64,000 nucleotides of DNA from Allacma fusca (GCA_947179485.1 OX359248.1:54322386-54386385); one strand, 5' to 3'; positions 13,065 through 27,462 are shown, counted from the stretch's first letter. Program-made: numbers and translations. Notes: generated by a model not told the origin, from the letters alone.

Positions 13065-16002
13065 GCATAATTACTGGACGAGGTCATCCATTCGAAAATA
13101 GCAATGGTCTGGCTCAAGGCTGAGGAAGCTCATTAGAAATTCTGATAGGGAAGTGAGTGTATGAGATAGGTAGATGGATAAAAAAAAGTCATTCTTGAAG
13201 GGAGAAATGAGACTTGTGTATCTCCATGTACTATGTATAATGCATCAGAGTTTCTTCTCGCTCCTTTCAATGACTATTTTATACTTGTGCTGCATGGATG
13301 GAACAAGCCCAAAGTAATAAGAAGGTCATCCTCACATGTAGGCTTCACTATGACATAAAAAACTGTGACTTCCTTCCGCCACCAACACTTCCACATAATA
13401 AGAGTCTAATGAGTAACCGTTGGGGAACCTCACTCCATTTGATTACTTCTCCTAAATAGATCTTGTTTTTACCACATGCACTCCTCTCTGACACAAGTGT
13501 ATTTTCTAGAGTCAGCCTCCTGACACTGTGACAACTCCTGACAATGTCAACAATTACAATGAGCTGCCAATCTACTGTAGTGATAAAATTCTTCCCTTTC
13601 TTTTGTTATATATATATCCATCCTGCCAATCATTTTGTAAATACAACTTGACTTTTTTCAGGAATCAGCCCACAAGTACATCAAACTCATATGTATCTAT
13701 GTATGTGTTGAGCTAAGAACCAATTTGAAGCGCTTCTCCAAGGGATGCTGTTATTTGGAAAGATAGGGGAAATGTTCCAATCAGAAATTGACTCTGTCCA
13801 TTTTTTATGATGCTGCAAATCAACATTTTCTGTCCTGCCGATTTGACAGGTATTTAACTAGGTTTTTAACCATGCATATGTTTAATTATAGCTCCTTAGC
13901 GGTATTTTTATAGTAGGTACATTTCGTCCCATATTTAACGGGTAGGATTGAGGATGCAATTTTGTAGTCTTTATGAAGTAAGCGTCAGTTTACAAGTAAT
14001 TATGGGATTTGTTTGATGGATTTGAGCAAAGCTTATTGTATGATTGATAACGGTAAGTATTACAAATCATAATTATTGCTTTGGAAATGTTGACTCATGA
14101 GTGAGTCACCTTTTGCAGAGGCAATGTCCAGAATTTTAATTACTTTCATTTTTTGTGTTCCTATGCGGCTACTTGTACAACGACAGAAAATAGTTAAGTT
14201 GACTTTTCCCATTATTAAATCCCTGCTAAATACACGGTTCCAAATAAGATACAATTATTAAGGTTACAGAAGAGATTACTCCAGCAGTATTTGTATGTAT
14301 CTATATACTTTCCTCTGAGGAGAACAAACCCATGGGATTTGAGCGTGGAACTGATTATCACAGCTCTGGGATTAACTAGCCTTAGCCGGAGATACGGAGG
14401 GGAAAATGTGAAAAAGCAGAGCCAACCTGACAGTTCATTGATTTGAGAGCAAAGAAAGATAAGAAAAAGTTAGAGCTTATGAAGAGAGTGTCAACAAGTT
14501 CTCTGAGAGCAATTGGCAGTCGGCAATTAACCACAACTTGCGAATCGGGCTTCATTCTATGCGCGTACATATATTACTACTATTTGTAACTACTTTGTAA
14601 TTAAGGGGGTACGTGGGTACCATCAACGGGGATGAGATAACCTTTGTAGCTTGAGACCGAGCGGTGTGAAACAACTCTCAGAGAAATAAGTACACAAAGA
14701 AAAACTGTTCCTGCTCTAAATCACAATGTTGACAATGAATTATTTTTCACGTATCAGTCAAGTCAGTAGATTCAGGTGCGCTATCGCTCTTTCCTATATT
14801 TATGTTATGTATAGATACTCTGTGCACTCACCCAAAAAAAACGTACTTTTTCACGTCTCTGACAATAAACTTGAACTCTATAGAGGAAAATTGACAAATC
14901 CAACCATGAACCAATTAGCTCTTCTATAGTTCATGTCAATTCAAATATAATTTATAGGTGGCTTTGTAGAACAAGGTAAGGACACGTTTCAGGTCACTCG
15001 GGTCGACTGGAATTAATTCTGGTAATTTTTTGGGGTATTAGCCACAATCCATGTAATCTCAGGGGAAACTAAACCTGGGTTTATCCAACCATTGAAATAC
15101 AAGTTCGGTTCTATTGAGAATGCTTATTATTTACATCCATCAATTTCCCCCTTATCACCTCTCAAACTGCTCAATTACATAAAAGGGCTTTGTGTGCAGG
15201 AAATAAGTACAGAGAGTCAAGAGCTTTGGGGAAAATTTTTGCCAGAGTAGATATTGACAGAAGTAATTTATCATGATTCATCCAGTTCTGAATGCTCCTT
15301 GAAATCTTATCTCAGGACGAAAGAAGATAATCAGGAACAGTATCCATGTAAAGCCCCTAATTGTGAATTTCCCTTCCTTATCATTCTTACATGTGCATAG
15401 CTAGGACTTGCTCTTGTATGCACCATTAGCTCTTGTTTTACTTGTTCTTGTCAATAAGTTCTGACTGAGAAGAGCCTCATAAGCTCCTTGAAGCCTCCAT
15501 TTAGTTGTAATATGATTTCAGTGAGCTATCTATTGTAGGTAACTATATTAGATAATTTAAGCAGGAGTATCATATTTACTGCACCGTCCAATCCCTTAGT
15601 ATTAGTTGGCATTGATAAGTGACAAGTTTTTGTCGTACATTGTATTGAACAAGTGTTTTGGAGAGAGGTGGACATTCACGCGAAAATATACTTGACAAGG
15701 TTTTACTCGAAATTCCTCTCATGAGCTTTTAATTTCCATCACGACCAGTGCGGATGGGTCCTCGTGTAAACTTGTAACTATATACAGTACTTGTAAAAAC
15801 TCAGATACACTTGTTTTTTCAGACACGAGATGTAGATATAATGTGTATGTATATAGTTACAACAGACGTTCTATAAAATATTGTAGATATGATCGAAATT
15901 GTTTCCTGTATCCACATGTCCGTAACTGCAAGTCTGTACATCCGTATGCACATATGTACGTACACTAACGGTTCCTTCTGTAACGGTGGTACTATCCCCT
16001 AT
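13065..16002. other. Gene-free stretch
   Basis: No supported exon or RNA gene; AT-rich, only short chance open frames. The sequence gives no basis for a function. Confidence 0.55.
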
Positions 16003-16024
16003 ATGTATGTATGTATGTATGTAT
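16003..16024. repeat. (ATGT)n microsatellite
   Basis: About five tandem copies of the tetranucleotide ATGT, within a region already rich in ATGTA words. Confidence 0.9.
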
Positions 16025-17201
16025 ATGTACAGCCTAATTCCCTATGTACATAAGGTGTGGTCTGATGAGAAACTTAAGGGAAATCACTCAAACTCAAGCA
16101 TAGATTTCTCTCTGATAACCCTGGGATTAATCACTCTTTCAAAGTAAGTGCATATTTCCTATTGATTCCGTCTGAAGTGCATAAATGTATATCAAGTTAT
16201 ATATGCAGTAGATCCTGACACTGTTATTGCTTCTATAGTGTTGGGGTTTAGAGAATTACAATGTTCTAATCTGTAATATAAATGTCACGTTTCTCAACAC
16301 AATGCTGTATACAAACTGCATGAACGGTTTGAGTTATACAGAGAACTCTCTTTAAGCAGCATCCCTAATGGATGCAAAATCTGACTCTCACCATGGTAAG
16401 TATATCTGTAGATGCGCTGGCAGGGAGAGAAATTGGTAAGTATATCATGGTAAATGGGAGTCTTTCCAAATATTCTATATCCATAAAGAGCTGATGCTCT
16501 CACACGGAGGGTGTCTCTTGTAGGGTGAGTATACTGTAGGTATAATTAATTATGCCTAATTGCATGTTAGTAAGTAGTGTTGAAACAAAAGCTATAAAAA
16601 TTGTTACATTATTGATTTAGTTGTAGGACAAGTTCAATCTCGGAAAACTATTTCTTGTCAAAGTTCCTTCCGGAACATGCCATTTTTAAATTTTTACGAG
16701 ACCACTCTTTGGTTTCCCTATTTCCCAAACACTGTATGACCATATGGGCATGGTTTACTTCGTATGGTCACAGTATGTGTATTCCTAAAAAAATTCCACC
16801 AAGGAATTGTATTCTAAGAGTTGTGAACTGTCTATAAATTGAATAAATAAAAACAAGTTTATCTTGGCTTTTGCTTGTGGGAAATCCACGGCTTGTCTCT
16901 CCATTATACTGACTACAATATTATCGTTGAAGGTGGGCTCCAATAATAAAATCCAGGGGAAAGGTACCAACTGACTATTCCTCTATCTCAAATAAACATA
17001 TGCACCTCTCCACTTATGTACTGTAATGAGTGTAACTATTTGCCACAGCATCGGTTCCTTGGCGAGACTTCCAGGTTTCCGCTACATCACTCATTTCCTC
17101 ATTCGTTTCAGTCAGCAAATGTCTTACGTCAATGTTGTATATACAGAACTGTCTTCATGTAGATATTCACAACTCACAGGGAGCAGACATACCGGCGCTC
17201 A

Positions 17202-17204
<3 letters not shown>
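16025..17204. other. Gene-free stretch
   Basis: AT-rich, no supported exon. Open frames here are short and resemble no known family. Confidence 0.55.

Positions 17205-17240
<36 letters not shown>
17205..17240. repeat. (CT)n microsatellite
   Basis: A perfect run of 18 CT units, the longest pure dinucleotide run in the window. Confidence 0.97.
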
Positions 17241-17243
<3 letters not shown>

Positions 17244-18205
17244 CACAAATTAAATCCTGAGCGTCATTATATGGGAGTAATGCATAGCTAGATACACATA
17301 AATATTAATTAGTGCATACAGAACCAACTTCTACACTACTAGTAATAGCTTAACTTCCCAACGCAGAAGGAAAAGTTTTCAATTTAAGAGCATTGTACAG
17401 TAAATTTCCTGAAGCTGGAGCAAACACACAACTCATCTTGAGAGGAGAGCTATCTTATAAATCTATGAGTTGAGGGACCGCTCAGGATTGAAACGTCTGG
17501 AACATAAAAGAAAAAGCAATTCTGTATAAAAAGAAGAACCGACAAGTCGGAGCTGGGTTTTTTCCCAAGGATCTACATACGACTCCCTTTTGCAAGGACA
17601 TGAATAGTATTAGTATGGGGAAAAGACCAAAGATCTCTGGATCATGTAAAAGTATGCATCCACTAGTGGCTCCCACACCTACATAGATACTACGATTTAC
17701 ACACACACAGGGCACTGACTGAGTTGTCGCAGAGTGTTCCATGACTGATGCACGTGAAAAATATCAAGACGGAAACATATTCATATATATATATAAGTTC
17801 CAAGTGTGTACACCGAGGAATAATAATTCCTATGGATCTAAAAAAACTTACACAATATGCGTAAAAATGAAGAGATGACAAAAAGGAGTCAAAGGTAACT
17901 TGAGGACAAGTATCCGTTTAATAGATGGGACGATATGAACCTAGAGGCAATTGTGAGAAAAAAGAACGATAACCAATGGTAAAGACCACGAGGTTGGAAT
18001 TACGGCCTGAACTTAATGTATACATTGGCTCACTTTTAAACGCCGAGTATGAAAAGTCAAGTGAAAATATACACAAGGACTTGATTGATTACCAGCCCTA
18101 TGTGGTTTCAACTGCAACTTATTTTTCTTTCGGAAAAGTAAATTAGGAGGAAAGTCATTCCATCCATTGCAAATGCAGGGGGAAGGAATGACCCTTTGAA
18201 AGCAA
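17241..18205. other. Gene-free stretch
   Basis: Nothing supported. AT-rich with a few TATATA runs (near 17,785). Open frames on the minus strand lack motifs. Confidence 0.5.
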
Positions 18206-18252
18206 TAATAAATAAATAAAGCAATAATAAATAATAAAGTAATCATAAATAA
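18206..18252. repeat. Degenerate (AATAAA)n low-complexity tract
   Basis: Interspersed AATAA and AATAAATAA words with GC interruptions. It contains several chance AATAAA hexamers, so poly(A)-signal calls here would be unreliable. Confidence 0.8.
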
Positions 18253-20326
18253 AAAGTTGCTTACAGAAAATGTAAAGTCAATAGTGAAAAACAAGCTTTA
18301 TTAGTCCCAGTACCTGGCGAATTTTTCCTCTTCAAGTCAGTACTGTATGTAGCAACGTACATATGTCACATTTGTGTACTGACAGATTACGACAGATCCA
18401 AGCAGTTATAAATACAGATTCCTAACATTGGACCAATCAATCAATTAATTAGCCCGAGAATTTTTTTTCTCGGAATTTTCCATTGCAAATCCAGTGTTGG
18501 GCCGAAATTGTACCCAATATTCTATCACATTGTATCAATATCATTACAAAGGTGTTTTTGATTTATTCACCTGCTCAAGGGTTTGATTGCATGGACCTGT
18601 TGTTGCAATCATAATTTTAAATTCTGAAAACACATATAGATATGTATAGATACCTTCAATTCTCACATATATGACCCTTTAGAAGTAGATCCATTTGTTT
18701 TTGACCTTTGGAACAGAATTTTAAAATTTAAAATTCATGTTCCTACATGGATATAGACCTCAGGGTGTCTTTATATATGTAACAAGGAGCTACTTTTCCT
18801 TATTAGATAAGTACACACATTTGTGTAAAAAAAAGCATTACCACACGAGATCTTCTTCTCTGTTTTGCTCATCACATGTTTCTCCATGTGCAACTTTCCT
18901 TTAATTTCACTTTTGCCCTTTATCATTCCTTAGAGGGAGCTTGGTATTGGAAAATAGATCAATCGGAATATAAACGATGAAATATGTATCAACTATCTAC
19001 TACATATATATTTGAGCAGGAGCAATTTCGTATTAAATGGTCTACAAATTGATAAAAGTGAATGTAAATTTTTACCGTGCCTTTTAGTGGTGAGTGGAAA
19101 CTTTTCCCCTTTTCCCGATTCCAATAACATAGATATTGCAAAAGCTTGATTCAATAAACATGATTTCTATATGATCGTGTGTAATATGAGTTTGCACGTT
19201 GGCTTCCAGCATTAATTCTTCTACTAATCCAAAATACAAAATTGTTACTTAAAGCTCAATAAATGCGTGTTCCCAGGAAGAACCAATTCATCTTATTTCT
19301 GATAAATAACATCAATAATTATTATGTAAGCCAAAGTGACAAATAAATATGAATTAATTTCGTGGGATGCACTATTCCATAAACTGGTATTTATATGATT
19401 CGGAGGGAATAAAATTGTCAATCCTGTAAGGTTTGTTGTTTCTATGAAAGAAAAATTGCAGGAGTCAAAAAGAATGAAGTAGCCAACCTTTGAACTTATT
19501 TTTATGATGGAAATGTATTCACACTAGGATTATTTTTTAGTACCTACGGATTCTACTTTTTCTCTTGTGAGCTATTCCCCTTGTTGACTTGACACAAGTT
19601 GCAAACAGACAGTACAGTAGTTAGAGAATTACATACATAAGTACCTGTGTGTATCTTGATTATTGTATTGTGTTCATGGCACGAGTTCTTCCTGAAAAAC
19701 ATATGAGATTATTATTTTTTATTATCACCCCACCAACATAACATATGTTTTCCTTGTGGAAACAAATCCACAAGCATTTACTCATTGCAGACTATTTGCA
19801 ATGAACTGTATTTGCACAGAAGGCTGTCAGAAGGATGACTCACTTTGAGCATTTCCATGTTGTTAGAGTTTAGGTTAACTATTTAATATTTATGTTCCTG
19901 GAAAAAGAGAAATTAAAATGAAATCTAAAAATGAGCAGGCATAGGCAAACAGCTCGTTAACATTACAAAAGTAATTCATGACTCAACGTTCGTTTACTTC
20001 GTATCTACACAGGGAAAGCAAGTCAACCGCAGAAACCGAAATCCTATTCACTTGTCTCCTGTAACCTGGCCATGGGAGCGGTCGTGGCTTGTCAAATCAT
20101 CTGGATTCATGATGACACCATGTGACCGGCACATGTCAGCTTTGTACACAGTAATTAATTATGGAGGGTTTATTCCGATATTGTCAAACAATTCTCAGGA
20201 TGAAGGATTTTTAAATCTGCAGAAAACAGAAAATCAGAAATGTAAGCATTCCCTTCAACTCAATACCATTCACGTACTTAATCTGTTCAATATCTTTCCC
20301 GTTTGCATGAGTATACTTCTAGTGTA
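18253..20326. other. Gene-free stretch
   Basis: AT-rich. A small hairpin CCGAGAA...TTCTCGG with a T-run loop lies near 18,453-18,474, followed by a CAGTGTTGGGC word near 18,491 that resembles some hAT transposon ends. No partner end was found, so no element is called. Confidence 0.5.
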
Positions 20327-20478
20327 ATTAATTTGCATACTTTGGGCTCCACTAATTTGTAATTGTACTTTGGGTACGATTAATTTGTATACTTTTGAGG
20401 CGATTAATGTTATAAATTTAATGTTGACGAGATTAGTGTATAAACTTACTCTTGGCAGAATGAATTTATAAACTTTTG
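20327..20478. repeat. Degenerate ~24-29-bp tandem repeat
   Basis: About six imperfect units each read roughly ATTAATTTGTATACTTTKGG followed by a variable GC-containing tail. Unit starts are visible near 20,327, 20,354, 20,379 and 20,403, then less clearly to about 20,478. The minus-strand frame therefore encodes a repeating KVYKxIxPKV pattern, which I take as a by-product of the DNA repeat and not as a protein. Confidence 0.65.
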
Positions 20479-20618
20479 ACGTAAACGAATTCTCAAGCTG
20501 TTGTACAAACATGTATGTACCTTCATTAATTAAAATTGTGGATTGAAAGCTCTAGGATTTTATCGCCCATGGATATGTCTAATCCTTAATCCTGAAGTTG
20601 AATTTAGAATTGGGTTAT

Positions 20619-20642
20619 ATAAATAAATAAATAAATAAATAA
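20619..20642. repeat. (AAAT)n microsatellite
   Basis: About six tandem AAAT units. Confidence 0.95.
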
Positions 20643-23061
20643 GCGATCTTAACAGCAAAATTTTAAATGTTGGGGAAGTGACAAAGTCAGGCTTAACTGA
20701 TTACAAATGACATGACATGATGTATAGTTTATCACTTGCAGTACCGTTAATCGAAAAGGAAACACATCCTGGAAATCATCCCGAGAACTTTAACTTTCAC
20801 ATACATATGTTCTCATGAACCAAGATGCGTACGATTTGCTTACTTTTCCTCCTAAAATCCTTACATAATGTAAAATTATGGAGAGATCTGTCCCAAAAAA
20901 GACGTGGCTCAATTTACTGTCACTTTTAATGTTATTCAATCACCCTATTATATGTATATATTACCTTCAATGTGTAGGTACAAGAGATTATATCATTCCA
21001 AGTTAGATCCTGTATGCAACTCCCTTAATGTTTACAGGTACAAGACCTGGGATTGAAATATTACGACAATTGAGTTATATGATTCTGTTGTACTCCCATT
21101 TTTCAAAATAATTCCAGCTCATTTTGCTCATAAGATTGGAACCCCATGGGCTTCTCTTTCCCGATAGCCGGTTAAGGTTGAATTCGTAATTGAGATAAAT
21201 CCCCAAGATCTCTCTCCAGCATGTCCGTATAATATATGACATCTCTCAATCACCGTCAGATTTTTCTTTTGTAATAAAAATGTTTCGAGATACACAACCC
21301 TGCGTCAATTTTACTAATTTTATTAAATTATTGTGAATATTTTGAATACTTCCCTCAAATGTTACTCATCAATAAATCGGGAGATGGTAATGGGGATTCA
21401 TTGCATTGGTTATGGCAAAAAATGAGGGAAAAGTCTATTTTAAGCATGAACTGACAAAAGGAACTGAACGGTGGTTGTCAAGTAATTGTCACTTTTAAGG
21501 ACATTCTCTCTCTAACTGCTTCCTATCTAGCTCCCTACCTTGCTGCAGTTCATATCAGCACACGAACAATTGCATGTACATCACTTTAAGGTTATGGGTT
21601 ACACAGAGATTTATGTAGGGTTATCTACATATATGGTAACAGTATCTAAAATGTACGTAAGCTGCCAATGTGTGTGGATACAAAGCAGGGGAGAGCTTAT
21701 GCATTGAAGAGAGATTAATAGCATCCGTTGTATTATTATTCACGCCGGATAATCTATTTCAATATCTGTACAGTGTCCATGATCTAATTTTTAATACTTT
21801 TCGGTTTGCATTTTCACTTGAAACTTTTACAGCTCTTTGGGAAATGTAACTGTCTATTGACTCCCTAATAACTGTTGCTAGTAAAAAATGCTCAATATTT
21901 CTAACTGTATCGTAAATTTGAATGCATGCTCATATGCATGCATATGTAGGCTCAGGCCTTACTACTATACCGTTTGTTTGTACATATGTACATGTATGGA
22001 ACAATAAGCCGCTGTAACTCTCTGTATAACATTCAAACCCCCCACAAATCTCTATATGACTTGACATGGTTATGTTTTGTTTGAGTATTTGCACACTTGA
22101 GGATTTGTCTCTGTGAAGGAGAAAAGGTTTTAATAGTGTTGGAAGTGTTGGCAGAAATTGGGACCGTTCCGATGTCACGGCATGTATCTACATTTATGTA
22201 GCCAACATCCACACTTTAGTACTTGTAACTTATTTTGGTCGTTTTTAGACGTGGTGTTAAAAGGTTTAGTTTCTTTCTGAGCCGAGCATCGCATATTGTA
22301 AGAGTGTATACATATATGTACATAATTACCCTTTTACGAGTAAGTGTATTATTTTAACCGCATAGCCGCTTGAAACTGGATCAGGATCTGCTCAATTCCG
22401 ACATACATACAGTTTCATATGACTATCCACATCTCTCTGATTTCATATGTGCTATATTAACACATGCACACCCTGCATCTTGGCTTAGGGTGGAAGTGAT
22501 AAAATTGTATGAGTTTAGAAAGTTGCGCAATTTTTTATTGACCCCTAAAATCTAGTCTTATACAAGATCTTCGGAGTCCTTGAATGTAATAAATTTAAGC
22601 CGTAGAGAGATTGACAATGAGTTTTTTCGGGGGGAAATAAATCCTTGAAAAAATACAGCAAGGAAATGTAAAACGCAGAAGAGACTCAAAATATTAAATG
22701 TTTTTGTTTTTCTCACTCCAATGTACATACACCCAACGCATTACCCTTCAATGATTTCTAAGTGACAACGGACAATGTACATATAACAATGTCAGTGATG
22801 GTGAACTGATGTCGGCACTTAGTGTCCACATTTTTTCTCTAAATATTGTCACAGTCAGTGATATTTGAGCCTCCCATTCAATTAGCTGGGTGATTGCATA
22901 TGAAAGGAAATTGACTCAGTATCTGTTGACCACTTCTTTATCGACTCATAATAAAAAGGGCTAAACCGAATGTCAATTTCTCAAAGATACAATACATCAA
23001 AACCCACACAGGGTGAAATGGTTTGATGATATTTGAATTTATTTTCTATTTTTCTCTTACT
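20643..23061. other. Gene-free stretch
   Basis: No exon supported. A dense alternating GCATGC/CATATG patch lies near 21,922-21,946. Otherwise ordinary AT-rich sequence. Confidence 0.55.
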
Positions 23062-23086
23062 TGTGTGTGTGTGTGTGTTTGTGTGT
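23062..23086. repeat. (TG)n microsatellite
   Basis: TG dinucleotide run with one TTT interruption. Confidence 0.93.
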
Positions 23087-24702
23087 TGTAGGTTGACGTG
23101 TGATACGGCTCGTATTATTATAATATTATTACCGGAGCCGTTCCAACCGGTTGGACACCCATGTTTTGTATACAGAGCTTGGACTATTACACTTGATATA
23201 GCTGTATGTACTTGACCATTTTTCAGAAGCATCAAGACCACAAGAAAGGATTTGTCCACATGTTCGAAGTTCACAAGAAGTTTATTTACTGAAGCTCTAC
23301 AGAGTGTACATAGTAAATGTTACCATCATATCAGATCCCTTCGGCACAACAACTTTGCCTATTTTCTGGTTTTTCTTATACGCAAATTAATATATATGGG
23401 AAGACAAGGTTCACTCTATTTTATCTTCTATCCCAGTAAATTAAAGGTGTGGACAATATAATGTGCACTGTCTCTAATAGTGTAGATATACCTATATAGT
23501 ATTTTGTGTATTACAGAAACTCCTGCATGGGAAGGATTCAAGGTGACTACGAAACTTGCTCAGATTTGCTTCCTCCTCCATTGTGCATACATACTGATAT
23601 ATGCCGGACTTTACGTTATACTATTACGTTATGCACGGACAATGTTGTTAAAGTACATCTGTAGGAATGGAGGCTGGCAAGAGTCAACAGCCCAATAACT
23701 ACGTCCAATATGAATGAAGTTGAGTGCATTAACCAATATCCAAGATTTGCATCACTGAAACTTAATCCTTGTGACGTTCAGGTAGTATAATAACAATAGA
23801 GAATTGAATGAACAGGCAGAGGAACTTGTACGTGAAACTTGAAACTCCTTGATAATAGTGCAAGTACAGGGGAGATAGAAATAATTATGTACATGCAGAT
23901 TTATCTCCAACTTTCCTACACCACTTGTAACATTTTTTTAAGAGATGCTCTTAACCCCCTCAGGAAATTGTTTTCATTCTCCAACAGTTAATAACATTAA
24001 CGCAGAATGAGCCAAAGCGTGGGCCTCCACTTCATTCTCTGAGTCATGAGCTTAATTTTAAAACTACACAGAATCCTGTTCATGATATTGTTTGCGGGGG
24101 GAATATTGGTAAACAAGTAATTCTTTCCCGCTGGGACATTGCAAATAGCATCTCCCGTATTTTTTTTTATGCGGAGGCGTTTGCACCATGCAATAGCAAA
24201 ATGAAAGAAACAATGATCATAGAAACATATCTATAGATACATACATAATTATATCTATACTATCTATTTACATATGTCATCCTGCAACACTTCTGCAAAC
24301 ATATGTAGATCCTCTACCCGGCATGTGCTAATTCCATTGAAGATCTCTATAAATCCTCAAGGTTCAATAAAAATAGTATCTAACTTTTGGACCGATCATA
24401 TCTCCCCCATTCAGAACTTTGTATTCATAGCTTAAAAAAACAATATTTTTTATTAAATCAACCATTTAGGATTACATAATGGGCTGTGGATGTGAAGTAC
24501 GACTGTAAAATTGTCTGAAGGCAATAAATTCAATGAAGCTATAATAATATTACAGGTCTGCTTTTAACTAGTCATTTAAAACAATGGGGCTGTATGAAAG
24601 ATGGTTGGAGGAAACTATTCCAAAATTAGTATCCTCCTTGCAAGGAAAAAATGAAACCACACAGGTTATAAAACCAATAAAACTATCAACACAAAAATGA
24701 CA
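23087..24702. other. Gene-free stretch
   Basis: AT-rich, no exon or RNA gene supported. The open frames at 23,252-23,461 and 23,504-23,698 (plus) carry no motif. Confidence 0.5.
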
Positions 24703-24990
24703 GTTTTGTCGATGTTTTTGTAGAAACCATTTGACATTGTTTTGTGTTTTGTGTACCTATAGAAAGTGCAAAATGGTGTAGTTTTGTAATGGCATAGGAG
24801 TCGTACGATGGCATATGGCTCCATACGTATACAAATTGTAGAAAAGGTTGGTTTTGTACAGAAAATATAAAATGGTATAATTAGTTTTCTATGGACAATG
24901 TAAAAAGGTATGGTTTTGTGTAGAAATTGGAAAATGGTAAATATCTATGGTTTATTTTAGAAAATAATACAATGACAATGTTTTGTATAG
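24703..24990. repeat. Degenerate ~35-bp minisatellite
   Basis: Repeated units begin GTTTTGT and continue roughly TAGAAAxTGxAAAATGGTAT. Unit starts are visible near 24,703, 24,739, 24,781, 24,850, 24,884, 24,913, 24,950 and 24,981, giving spacings of about 30 to 42 bp (69 bp where one start is lost). Divergence between units suggests an old, no longer homogenised array. Confidence 0.7.
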
Positions 24991-25219
24991 GCCATAAATA
25001 ATCTTGCCGGTGAGTATTATTTTCCTGAATCAAATCGATCACCTGATCTGATGAAAACTTATTTCATTTGTAGGTAATGTATTAGGGAGCAAGTGTAGAT
25101 CCTGCGATTATCATTTATGAAGGGAGCTGGTCACACACACACAAAAACATATCATCCTGGCATAATATTATTAAATTCTTTTGTTTTTCTCTGAAAACAA
25201 AATAACTTTTGGAATCACA
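24991..25219. other. Gene-free stretch
   Basis: Contains a short (CA)n run near 25,131-25,145. Nothing else seen. Confidence 0.5.
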
Positions 25220-25248
25220 AACTCCGCAGATGTGTAATCTGCGGAGTT
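25220..25248. other. Perfect 12-bp stem, 5-nt loop hairpin
   Basis: The left arm AACTCCGCAGAT and right arm ATCTGCGGAGTT are exact reverse complements around a GTGTA loop. The arms are more GC-rich than the surroundings. It is not the metazoan histone 3' stem-loop, and there is no downstream U-run to make it a Pol III terminator. Function unknown; it could be a fold-back element relic or an RNA hairpin. Confidence 0.7.
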
Positions 25249-27462
25249 AGTAATCAGTACAGTTCCTATAGTGTGCATATGCTTATCAAGTCATCAGCAA
25301 TTCCATGTATATTTTAAATAGATATCGTGTGAACAAATAGATACATGCGGCAGGAGCGACAGTGCTCTCGAAAACTCACTACTACGTTCAATTGTGGGCT
25401 CTATGTGCTCCTTCCCGATAAACTCATGGCAGACATTAACCTTATTTTCTGGCTTGTTTGTCGAGAAATACATACACTTTATAAACGTGTATAGTAATGA
25501 GACGGGGGGTTTTTAAAGAAAAACTATTATAAAGCAGCTGCGTGCATAATGAGAGCGCAGAAGTTTTTGGAACTTCAAGTCCTTTTTCCCTGTATACTAA
25601 ATTGTGTCTTTCCGAATATAGGTTCTATGAGCTTTCATTTTCAGTTACAACCTTTTCTGGGAGTTCTCCAAAAACGTTTTGCTGGGCGACGTGGCTTATT
25701 ATCTTGTGGGAGCCGAGTGTACAAAAACCTTCCTTCAAGGATTTCGGTACTAATTCGTGGAAAAAAGGTTGAGGAAAAACTGGATTGAAACGTTTTCTTA
25801 ATACGGACTCCGCTGGACTCCATCCAGAATAGTGTTCAGGTTTGAACTTGAAAATTCACAATGTAGCTGGAAATGGGAGTAAGTCTAAATGAAAAATAAA
25901 ATATTTCCAGAATATATGCGGAGTAAAAGTGTCATATTTTTTATCAATTGTTACATTTGACAATGAATGAGGATTCTGTATTTACAAAGTCATGCCCACT
26001 TAAATACTACGAGGAAGAGAGAGAGAGAAAATTTCGGATTTGCATTGCATAAAACAAGTTGTATTTGGAGGAATTACTTGAAGATCGCTCGGGATACATA
26101 TGAAAGGAAATTCGGCTGTGAGGGTAAAAAAAAATCTATTTTAAAGTTGCGTAATTAAATCCACACAAAGCATTGCCGATATTTTTTTATCAACGATTGT
26201 AATCCTAAGCCCGGCAGGCTAGACAGCAGGTAAATATTTGTAAATTTTTCGCATAATTTTTTTCCTCTAACCTTCACTTGACTCGACTCCATTGGAATTA
26301 TATTATTGGGCAAAAATCCTACATGAAATGTGTGACAGAGTGTCACTTTTACATAGATACGGGGAGATATGACTACACACTACATAAGAATTATATGTCT
26401 CATAAACTAATATATGTCCGTACTTATATATTGACAGCCAGTGGGTGTTTAATATTAGAAGATGAGATCTGAGACTCACTCCTGAACACACTGAGTTACG
26501 TTTAGGTCCAAGAAATTAAGTCAAGCTTGGCCAACTTTTTGGTACCGTATAGGTTTTCCTTGGTAAAAGTGGGATTCATGTAACTTGGTTGCATCATGGG
26601 GGAAATATTAATCTCATTTTTTCCAAGTACATACTACACCGTTTCTAAAAAACCTACACAGTGCACATTATGCAAAGATAGCAAAATACCAGCAAGGTTG
26701 CATAAACTCATGCAAATTGTTAGGTAAGGTAGGAACATGTGAGTAGGGGCTCTCATATATTTACACACAGTGTAGCATTATGGGCTCCCCGTCCAGTAAC
26801 GTTGGACAGGAATAATTGAACGAGATATCCCAATCTTGATGGACATTTAAAACATTTAGCCGGAATCGCCCCATCGCACCTCCATTTATAATAGCATTAT
26901 GGATCTGCCCTGTAAACAAAGTCAAGCGGAAACTGGAGGATGTGATCCTTCCCACCACATATTTATTCAACTTGCTACTGGCTCTAGAAATACGACATAC
27001 TTTTTACAACCCTTTCAAGAAGCTACAAATTTGTGAAGCTACATACATATATGACCTACCCATTGATTACCATGCTTGTTATAAAGGAACACACACTAGA
27101 GAGTGTACAAGCACTGCCCGTAACAAAACAAGAGAAGGTCAGATTCTGAAGAAATTACAGAGAATATAAAATTGAATTTCAATTGAATTCTCAAAAATAC
27201 AAGGGTCACATTGTCACCGTGAAAACAATTTACTAGGAAATGGGAATGAGCTCTATCACAGTGGGCGGTGCACCCTCCCCTTAGTTAATATGACTGTAGT
27301 TGAGAATGACAAGCTCCAGTTCCCTTGAAGGAGCAATCCTCCATAAGGGCATAAAATATTTTCTCAGTATCACATCCTTTTTTACCATAATTTAATATTG
27401 AGCTTACAACAGAATACTATTCTAAAAGTAACATTTTGCAGGTTTGGGAGGGATGCCCTTAT
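25249..27462. other. Gene-free stretch
   Basis: No exon supported. Overlapping open frames at 25,542-25,788 (two plus frames) show no family resemblance. Confidence 0.5.

Noticed and set aside
20270-20512. 80-codon minus-strand frame with repeated KVYK pattern
   Set aside because: The amino-acid periodicity follows the degenerate DNA tandem repeat.
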